DNA from: Gammaproteobacteria bacterium
Lineage (GTDB): Bacteria; Pseudomonadota; Gammaproteobacteria; Chromatiales; Chromatiaceae
DNA: 17,921 bases
Direction of reading: 5' to 3'
Assembly (NCBI GenBank): GCA_024644505.1
Contig: JAHEHQ010000008.1
Coordinates: forward strand, 1 to 17,921
The notes below the pieces were generated by a model, which saw nothing but the letters and a program-made list of their open reading frames with translations, was not told the DNA's origin and ran no database searches. The translations under genes and the position numbers were made by a program. Below are positions 1-5,577 of this stretch, in pieces; positions within the stretch are counted from its first letter, which is position 1; each line of letters opens with the position of its first letter.

Positions 1-1
1 C

Positions 2-178
2 GGTGAGATCGTCGTGGCCCTGGTGGACGGTTCGGATGCCACCCTGAAGCGCATCGAGCAGAAACGCGGCGCTGTCATCCTCCATCCGGCCAATACCAGC
101 ATGAAACCCATGCGCTATTTGCCTGATCAGGTGCAGATACAGGGCGTACTCGTGGGTCAGATGCGGCGCTATCATTAG
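2..178 (+). CDS. lexA: LexA repressor, C-terminal fragment (cut by window start)
   Basis: The window opens inside a reading frame giving 58 residues and a TAG stop. It begins GEIVVALVDGSDATLKRIEQ and ends VQIQGVLVGQMRRYH. This matches the last part of the S24 self-cleaving peptidase domain of LexA: the DATLKR segment carries the lysine that acts as general base in autocleavage, and the following strand (LHPANTSMKPM) and final VQIQGVLVG strand are typical of the family. The serine nucleophile and the N-terminal helix-turn-helix lie outside the window. LexA represses SOS genes and is cleaved after RecA activation. UmuD is a less likely alternative, because its last strand differs (a VFGVVIHVVK-type ending). 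The next gene, batD, follows after 47 bases on the same strand and may be cotranscribed. Confidence 0.85.
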   Translation, partial: GEIVVALVDGSDATLKRIEQKRGAVILHPANTSMKPMRYLPDQVQIQGVLVGQMRRYH

Positions 179-185
179 GAAGAAA

Positions 186-220
186 GTCACTAGTAACCAG
201 TGACTGGTGACTGATTACCC
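186..220 (+). repeat. Five tandem degenerate 7-base repeats in the lexA-batD gap
   Basis: Consecutive 7-base units start at 186, 193, 200, 207 and 214 with consensus GTNACTG. Units 3 and 4 are identical, units 1 and 2 are close, and unit 5 is the most diverged. The array also contains a perfect 6-1-6 palindrome, ACCAGT-G-ACTGGT, at 196-208. It stops five bases before the batD start codon. Similar heptamer arrays (STRRs) are known from cyanobacteria; whether this one is a repeat family or an operator cannot be told from one copy. Confidence 0.6.
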
Positions 221-225
221 GTTGT

Positions 226-1962
226 ATGAAGTACTTCACTTATCGGATATTGTTCACCCTGCTGTTTGCATTTGGCCTGTCTGCTCAGGCGGCCGATATC
301 GATACCCGTGTCTCCCGAAATCCCATTGCTGCCAATGAGTCCTTCCAGCTGATTCTCCAAACGGAGGAGACACCGGATGGGGAACCCGACTTTTCACCGC
401 TCACCCGGGATTTCGATATCCTCGATCAGCGGCAAAGCGAAAACATAAAAATGATCAACGGCGAGCTCAGCCGTACCATTGGCTGGACCGTTACCCTGAT
501 TCCGCGCCGGACGGGAACCCTTGAAATCCCGGAAATTCGGTTTGGTGCAGACCGCAGCCGGGCAATTCAGCTCAGAATTGAGGAATCTCCGCAGGACCGG
601 CAACAGGAAGAAAAATCAGAAGATATTATCCTGCGGCTCACCGCAGAACCAAAGACACCCTTTGTCAAGCAACAGGTGGTACTGACGCTTCAGGTATATC
701 AAGGGGTTGGTTTGGGCAATACCACCCTGTCTCCACCTCGCTCAAACGATCCCGAAATCCATGTTCGAAGATTGGGCCCGGACCGCCGGTACGAGGAACG
801 GGTCAATGGGCGCCAATACCTGGTCACTAAGCGCCAATACTTTCTGTTCCCGCAGAAGCCGGGATCATTGACAATCGATCCGGCAACGTTTCAGGGCGAG
901 GTCATGGCACCCGGCGCGGGTGGAATCCGGTTTTCCGAAGCTCCGCTTCCTGGATTCGGAGCAAACCGCGAGGTGCGACGTGCCCAATCCGACCGCCTCA
1001 GTCTGGAAGTGATATCTGTTCCCGAAAAATTCCCATCGACCGCCTGGTTGCCTGCGGTCGACCTGCGACTGTCTGACAACTGGGTCGATGAACCGCCCGG
1101 ATTTCGGGTTGGTGAACCGGTTACCCGCACACTGATGCTGTCGGCAGATGGACTGACGGCATCCCAGTTGCCGCCATTGAAATTCCAGTTGCCCCCGGAG
1201 TTCAGACTTTACTCGGACAAGCCCTACCTGAGGGACAGTGAATCCGGTGAAGGTATCAGGGGATTACGGCAGGAGCGGATCACTATTGTTCCCTCGCAGG
1301 CTGGTGACTTCAGCCTGCCGGAAATCGCGATTGACTGGTGGAATACGTCCTCAGGCAGACAGGAGACTGCACGATTACCGGGATTTCGAATCCTGGTACT
1401 TCCCCCGGTTACCGCAGACGCCAAGCCTCCTCCGGCCGGACCCGTCGGCACCGGAATGTCCGTGGCACCGGAACAGAACCTCTCCCAGGGGGGGTCGGTT
1501 TCCATCCCCATCCGGCTGCCATGGCTGCTGGGTCTCCTTGCCTCTGCGTGCGTGCTCGCCGGTCTGGCCTGGTGGTTAAAGGCCCGGGATAAATCGACCC
1601 TTGTACCCAGACCGAAACCGAAACCGAAACCAACCGTTCACCGCAAGACCCAGGATATCAAGGGCAAGCAGTTGAAGCAGGCCTGTATTGCCAACGATGC
1701 CGAAGCCGCGGGTAAAGAGCTGCTGGTATGGGCTGCCTTACACTGGTCGAGCGCTCCACCGACGACACTGGGCACCTTGGCAGGTTGTTTCGCCGGTTCG
1801 GATGCCGAAAGGGAAATCAGATCCCTGGAACACTATCTTTACGCTGCTAAAAAGGGCGATTGGGATGGCCGACCTCTGTGGCAGGCCATGAAAGACCTCA
1901 TCATCGATCAGGGGGATATTATCGGTGAGCAGGATCTGATTTCGCCAAGCTACCCACGCTGA
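226..1962 (+). CDS. batD: BatD-family membrane protein
   Basis: This 578-residue protein has a signal peptide (residues 1-22, ending SAQA), a long extracytoplasmic beta-rich region, one transmembrane helix near residues 431-452, a lysine-proline linker (about 461-470) and a cytoplasmic helical tail. The N-terminal part, with VSRNPIAANESFQLILQTEE, the DFDILDQRQSENIKMINGE stretch and TLIPRRTGTLEIPEIRFG, is characteristic of the BatD (oxygen tolerance) family. BatD usually accompanies BatA/BatB (VWA-domain proteins) and an MoxR ATPase, probably acting in envelope maturation or stress. None of those partners is visible here; the upstream neighbour is lexA. There is no clear Shine-Dalgarno sequence before ATG 226, but the signal peptide starts exactly at this codon, which supports the start. 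Confidence 0.85.
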   Translation: MKYFTYRILFTLLFAFGLSAQAADIDTRVSRNPIAANESFQLILQTEETPDGEPDFSPLTRDFDILDQRQSENIKMINGELSRTIGWTVTLIPRRTGTLEIPEIRFGADRSRAIQLRIEESPQDRQQEEKSEDIILRLTAEPKTPFVKQQVVLTLQVYQGVGLGNTTLSPPRSNDPEIHVRRLGPDRRYEERVNGRQYLVTKRQYFLFPQKPGSLTIDPATFQGEVMAPGAGGIRFSEAPLPGFGANREVRRAQSDRLSLEVISVPEKFPSTAWLPAVDLRLSDNWVDEPPGFRVGEPVTRTLMLSADGLTASQLPPLKFQLPPEFRLYSDKPYLRDSESGEGIRGLRQERITIVPSQAGDFSLPEIAIDWWNTSSGRQETARLPGFRILVLPPVTADAKPPPAGPVGTGMSVAPEQNLSQGGSVSIPIRLPWLLGLLASACVLAGLAWWLKARDKSTLVPRPKPKPKPTVHRKTQDIKGKQLKQACIANDAEAAGKELLVWAALHWSSAPPTTLGTLAGCFAGSDAEREIRSLEHYLYAAKKGDWDGRPLWQAMKDLIIDQGDIIGEQDLISPSYPR

Positions 1963-2048
1963 TTCCCAGAGCATTATTGTCCGGCGGTTGCCACGATACT
2001 TCCGGTGATTCTGTTTATACCCATAAACCCCAGGAACATTTTGATTTT

Positions 2049-2519
2049 TTAACCTTCAGGCCAGGGAAGTACGGGCACTACAGAGATGCTGTTCTTGGGT
2101 GAACCCTCGATCACCCTGTCGCTGAAGGTCAGATAGATCAGCACATTGCGCTTCGGATCAAAAAAGCGCACCACCTGCATGCTCTTGAATACCAGGGACG
2201 TCCGCTTCTTGAAAACCTCTTCCCCGTGATCCTCACCACTCCTTATTGCGGCGGGAACGACAATGGGGCCTACCTGCCGGCATGCGATGGAGGCATCGGA
2301 TGTATCCTCGGCCATGCCCACCGCACCGCTCATTCCACCTGTCTTCGCGCGACTCAGGTAACAGGCGACACCGGGAACCTCCGGATCCTCGAAGACTTCG
2401 ATAACGACCTTGTCGTTGGGGCCGAACCACTTGAATTTGGTACTGACGCTGCCGACCTCCTCGGCTGCCACACCAGAGGTCAAAAAACTGCCCAGTAACA
2501 CAAGACAAAAATATTTCAT
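2049..2519 (-). CDS. creA: CreA family periplasmic protein
   Basis: This 156-residue protein has an N-terminal signal peptide (about residues 1-19, ending GVAA). The mature part carries the CreA signature: VGSVSTKFKWFGPNDKV, then CYLSRAKTGG, AEDTSDASIACRQVGPI and the SLVFKSMQVVRFFDPKRN stretch. Length and architecture match the family. CreA is conserved in proteobacteria but its biochemical role is unknown; despite the E. coli name it is not tied to CreBC here. Two conserved cysteines flank the AEDTSDASIAC region and could form a disulfide. An AAGGTG sequence nine bases before the ATG is a reasonable ribosome-binding site. It lies downstream of the Spy-like gene on the same strand, 196 bases away, and converges on batD. 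Confidence 0.9.
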   Translation of the reverse strand: MKYFCLVLLGSFLTSGVAAEEVGSVSTKFKWFGPNDKVVIEVFEDPEVPGVACYLSRAKTGGMSGAVGMAEDTSDASIACRQVGPIVVPAAIRSGEDHGEEVFKKRTSLVFKSMQVVRFFDPKRNVLIYLTFSDRVIEGSPKNSISVVPVLPWPEG

Positions 2520-2667
2520 ACAGTGAACACCTTATCCAGATTCATACACGCCCAATCTTTTTCATTGGCTGGACGACTCAAATTGTCACAGACTTTGCAA
2601 TTAGATCCGGTCATCTTATACGAATTTCAAGGTCGTTAACCGATTTGGGATACAGCGATTCCTCGAT

Positions 2668-2698
2668 GAGGGTGTGACGGTAGCGCCGCCACCCCCTC
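2668..2698 (-). terminator. Stable hairpin after the Spy-like gene (possible terminator or processing stem)
   Basis: Bases 2668-2680 pair with 2686-2698 over 13 positions with two mismatches (one a possible G-U pair), leaving a 5-base loop; 2667 and 2699 can extend the stem. It lies just beyond the stop of the minus-strand Spy-like gene. No T-rich tract follows on either strand, so it is not a textbook intrinsic terminator and may instead stabilise the 3' end. Confidence 0.4.
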
Positions 2699-2715
2699 AA
2701 CAAGAACGCTGATAC

Positions 2716-3210
2716 TTAGAATCGACGGCCCATTGGCGTCATCTGATCCGCAATTTTTTGCTGTTCCGGCGTGAGGACCCCGTAGAACGTCTCGATCGCA
2801 TCGGCCATCTCCGTCATACGCTGGGCACCCGCACGCATGCGTTCCACGCGCTCGGCCACCGGCACCTGTGCGCCGCGCTGCTTGAAACGATCTGCCATGG
2901 CAGCAACCTTTTCGGTAACAGCTTGGTTGAATGCCTGCCATGCCGGTTCCTGGGCCTCGGTGATCTGCAGCAGGGATTTCAGATTTTCCATTCTTTGAGT
3001 CATCATCTGCCCTTTGTCACCACGCATGCCTCCCTTTTTCTTCGCATACCTTTTGTGACCCATCACAGGCCTGTCACTCTGGTCATAGGCAGCGGGACCG
3101 TAACCCCTGCAACCACCCCAGCCCCCCTGGGCCGACGCGGTGGCAACGGCAGCGGCGCTGATGCCGGCAACCGCAACGATAATGACGAGAATCTGCTGTG
3201 AACGTTTCAT
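2716..3210 (-). CDS. Spy/CpxP-like periplasmic LTXXQ-motif protein
   Basis: This 164-residue protein has a signal peptide (residues 1-27, ending ASA). Two LTXXQ-type motifs mark the Spy/CpxP family: ITEAQ inside LLQITEAQEPAW (80-91) and LTPEQ (146-150). Between them is a basic, glutamine- and methionine-rich helical region. Spy is an ATP-independent periplasmic chaperone; CpxP binds the sensor kinase CpxA and dampens its signalling. Residues 28-70 are Gly/Lys/Met-rich with a histidine and are probably disordered. The start is supported by an AAAGGAG sequence seven bases upstream. The gene is divergent from an OmpR-type regulator and kinase, with the operator-like repeat at 3308-3357 between them. 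This arrangement strongly suggests a cpxP/spy-type target or feedback regulator of that system (inference). Confidence 0.8.
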   Translation of the reverse strand: MKRSQQILVIIVAVAGISAAAVATASAQGGWGGCRGYGPAAYDQSDRPVMGHKRYAKKKGGMRGDKGQMMTQRMENLKSLLQITEAQEPAWQAFNQAVTEKVAAMADRFKQRGAQVPVAERVERMRAGAQRMTEMADAIETFYGVLTPEQQKIADQMTPMGRRF

Positions 3211-3307
3211 GGCTATCTCCTTTACTTAATTATCGAGAGGGCAACACACCCTTCGCGAGGATCATCTAATCACCAAATTGTAAGCAGAGGATGTCCGGCA
3301 AGCCCTT

Positions 3308-3357
3308 TTTTGTAATCCAATGTAACAGCCTGTCAACCGTTACATTGGATTACAAAA
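3308..3357. promoter_or_regulatory. Perfect 19-base inverted repeat with CpxR/OmpR-type boxes
   Basis: The left arm 3308-3326 (TTTTGTAATCCAATGTAAC) is the exact reverse complement of 3339-3357, with a 12-base spacer. Each arm contains GTAAT-N5-GTAAC, the 10-base-spaced direct repeat expected for an OmpR-family dimer and very close to the published CpxR consensus GTAAA-N5-GTAAA. The element lies between the Spy-like gene and the regulator gene. The right arm ends about 40 bases before the presumed transcription start of the regulator. Autoregulation by the protein at 3399-4130 is the simplest reading. Confidence 0.75.
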
Positions 3358-3385
3358 TTCCCACCAGCACCCCACCTTTTTAGGT

Positions 3386-3391
3386 TATAAA
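3386..3391 (+). promoter_or_regulatory. Candidate -10 box for the response regulator gene
   Basis: TATAAA at 3386-3391 is the only good -10 hexamer before the regulator. No -35-like hexamer exists at the right spacing (3363-3368 reads ACCAGC), which fits an activator-dependent promoter with the GTAA boxes just upstream. Initiation would fall at about 3397-3399, on or next to the start codon. Confidence 0.4.
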
Positions 3392-3398
3392 TGATGCC

Positions 3399-4130
3399 AT
3401 GGACAAGCAGCAGCATATCCTGGTGGTGGACGACGACCCGGAAATCAGGGAACTTCTGGGTGAGTATCTCAACCGCAACGGTTACCGGACCAGCGCGGTG
3501 GGTGACGGCCGCGGCATGTGGCGTTTGCTGGAGACCATGCATGTGGATCTGATCGTTCTTGATCTGATGCTGCCCGGTGAAGATGGCCTGGAATTGTGCC
3601 GCAATCTGCGCCCTACCTATCGAACACCGGTAATCATGCTGACGGCCCGTGGAGATGAGATGGACCGTATCCTGGGGCTCGAGATGGGTGCGGACGACTA
3701 TCTGCCCAAGCCCTTCAATCCCCGGGAACTGCTGGCCCGGATCAAGGTGGTGCTCAGGCGTTCAACGGAACTTCCCTGGTCCCGGGAAGAGGCGGACACT
3801 CAACCGCTCTGCTTCGATGACTGGACACTGGACCCGGTGAATCGCCACCTCAAGCATCGAGATGGTGTCGTTGCCCCCCTGAGCGGTGCCGAGTTCCGGC
3901 TGCTCAACGTGTTGCTTACCCACGCCAACCGGGTGCTGAACCGGGATCAACTGCTGGACCTCACCCAGGGTCGGGAGTCCGACCCCTTCGACCGCAGCAT
4001 CGATGTTCTTGTCAGCCGTTTGCGCAAGCGTCTGAGAGAAGATCCCCGATCGCCGGATATCATCAAAACGGTTCGGGGGGAAGGATACGTATTGTCGGCA
4101 AAAGTTACCCGGTGCCGAGAAAACCGATGA
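3399..4130 (+). CDS. OmpR-family response regulator
   Basis: This 243-residue DNA-binding response regulator has a receiver domain at residues 5-118: acidic residues D11-D13, phosphoacceptor D55 in VLDLMLPGEDG, T82 and K104 in the YLPKPF switch motif. The C-terminal winged-helix domain (about 140-236) carries DPFDRSIDVLVSRLRKRL and the TVRGEGYVL beta-hairpin, typical of OmpR/CpxR/RstA. The gene overlaps the kinase start by four bases (ATGA), so the two are translationally coupled. There is no Shine-Dalgarno sequence before ATG 3399; two out-of-frame ATGs lie immediately upstream, and the TATAAA box is only eight bases away, so a leaderless mRNA is possible. The likely targets are the adjacent inverted repeat and the divergent Spy-like gene. 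Exact orthology (cpxR, rstA, ompR) cannot be settled here. Confidence 0.93.
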   Translation: MDKQQHILVVDDDPEIRELLGEYLNRNGYRTSAVGDGRGMWRLLETMHVDLIVLDLMLPGEDGLELCRNLRPTYRTPVIMLTARGDEMDRILGLEMGADDYLPKPFNPRELLARIKVVLRRSTELPWSREEADTQPLCFDDWTLDPVNRHLKHRDGVVAPLSGAEFRLLNVLLTHANRVLNRDQLLDLTQGRESDPFDRSIDVLVSRLRKRLREDPRSPDIIKTVRGEGYVLSAKVTRCRENR

Positions 4131-5509
4131 GGCTGCTGCCCCGCTCGCTGTTCGGCCGCCTGGTTCTGATACTGATCGTCGGACTGATCCTGGCTCAAAC
4201 CCTGGGTTCCCTGCTTCTGCTGAGGGACCGGGACCGTATCCTGCAGCAGCGACTGGGATTAAACATGATCCAGCGTATTTCAGGGTTGGTAAGGCTTGTG
4301 GAAAAGATACCCGACGTTGAAAGGGGTCAGCTTGTCCATGCCCTGGAGGCACCCGGCTTTCGGGTCGAAATCAGTGACCGTTCCGAAAAACCCGGCAAGG
4401 ACGCCATTCCGGCACCGCACCTCGAGGCGATGCTTCGGCAGCAGCTTCCGGATTATGAGCACATGATTGTTTCCGTCGTGCCCATGCGGGACACCGGGTC
4501 ATTTCGGAGACCGGACGGCCCTGAACATCGACACCCCAAGAGGCCGTGGCGAAGACCCCCGCCCAGGCATTCAGGGTTTCACGCCCAGGTAAAGCTCTCG
4601 GACGGGAACTGGATAGGATTCCGGCACCTGATCCCGGAGCGTATGTTGACATGGCCTGTCAGGATGCTGGGCTATCTCGGCATTCTGGTGGTTTCGATCA
4701 TCATCCTGTCCCTTCTGGCCGTGCGACTGGCCACACGCCCGCTGGGGGTGCTTGCCCGGGCCGCTGACGGTTTGGGAAGGGATATACAGCGTCCGCCGCT
4801 GGAAGAGTCGGGACCCTCAGAGGTCAGCCGTGCCGCGCGCGCCTTCAACACCATGCAGAGACGCCTGCGCCGGTATATCGAGGACAGAGGGCAAATTCTC
4901 GCTGCCATTTCCCATGACCTGAAAACACCCATCACCCGGCTGCGTTTACGGACGGAAATGCTGCCCGAGCCGGAACTGAAGGAAAAATTCAACCGTGATC
5001 TGAACGAAATGGAACAGATGGTCAGTGCCACATTGGACTTCATGCGCGGCACAGAAAGCCGGGAAAAACCGGTTCCCATCGATATCAGGGCGCTGTTCGA
5101 GGCCCTGGTGGATGACATGCGCGAGCTGAAAGCAGGGGTCACCCTGGAAGAAACAGCCGAACCGGCTCCATTCACGGGACGACCGCTGGCATTGAAACGC
5201 TGTATCGGCAATCTGCTGGAAAACGCCGTGCGTTACGGGCGGGAAGCCCACATCAGCATCCAGGATACCCCGTCACAGCTGCAGATCATTATCTCGGACA
5301 AGGGGCCGGGTATTCCCGATGAAGAACTGGAAGGCCTGTTCCGCCCCTTTTACAGGAGGGAAACTTCCCGTAACAGACAGACCGGCGGCACCGGGCTCGG
5401 CCTGGGAATTGCCCGCAATATCGCCAGGGCTCACGGCGGTGAAGTCACACTGCGTCCCGGTACATCCGTCGGCCTGGAGGCCGTCGTTACGCTGCCCAGA
5501 GATCCATAG
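4127..5509 (+). CDS. Sensor histidine kinase, EnvZ/CpxA/RstB type
   Basis: Read from ATG 4127, which overlaps the regulator stop as ATGA, the protein has 460 residues; a GTG at 4112 would add five. Order of domains: TM1 (about 11-32), periplasmic sensor (33-178), TM2 (about 180-200), HAMP linker (201-253), dimerisation/phosphoacceptor helix with H263 in ISHDLKTPITRLR, and an ATPase domain with the N box NLLENAVRYG, the G1 box DKGPGIPDEE, the F box LFRPFYR and the G2 box GTGLGLGIARN. All catalytic motifs are intact. The sensor domain contains a strikingly His/Arg/Pro-rich stretch near residues 127-152. It phosphorylates the regulator encoded just upstream. Linkage to a Spy-like protein suggests that it senses envelope or metal stress (inference). 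Confidence 0.92.
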   Translation: MRLLPRSLFGRLVLILIVGLILAQTLGSLLLLRDRDRILQQRLGLNMIQRISGLVRLVEKIPDVERGQLVHALEAPGFRVEISDRSEKPGKDAIPAPHLEAMLRQQLPDYEHMIVSVVPMRDTGSFRRPDGPEHRHPKRPWRRPPPRHSGFHAQVKLSDGNWIGFRHLIPERMLTWPVRMLGYLGILVVSIIILSLLAVRLATRPLGVLARAADGLGRDIQRPPLEESGPSEVSRAARAFNTMQRRLRRYIEDRGQILAAISHDLKTPITRLRLRTEMLPEPELKEKFNRDLNEMEQMVSATLDFMRGTESREKPVPIDIRALFEALVDDMRELKAGVTLEETAEPAPFTGRPLALKRCIGNLLENAVRYGREAHISIQDTPSQLQIIISDKGPGIPDEELEGLFRPFYRRETSRNRQTGGTGLGLGIARNIARAHGGEVTLRPGTSVGLEAVVTLPRDP

Positions 5510-5518
5510 GATATACTC

Positions 5519-5540
5519 CACGGGAATCATTTAACCCGTG
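5519..5540. terminator. Weak hairpin between convergent genes
   Basis: CACGGG (5519-5524) and CCCGTG (5535-5540) form a 6-base stem with a 10-base AT-rich loop, followed by TTT on the plus strand. It lies between the stop of the kinase gene and that of sucrose synthase. The stem is short and the T tract is minimal, so the terminator call is tentative. Confidence 0.3.
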
Positions 5541-5577
5541 TTTCGCTTCGCTCAACACATGCTGCAACAGGGAAACG

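Noticed and set aside
2013..2028. GTTTAT-ACCC-ATAAAC palindrome between the batD and creA stops
   Set aside because: The stem is only six AT-rich pairs and no T tract follows on either strand, so a terminator call is not supported.
3762..4352. Minus-strand open frame opposite the response regulator and kinase junction
   Set aside because: Both plus-strand genes have intact family motifs across this stretch; the antisense frame has none.
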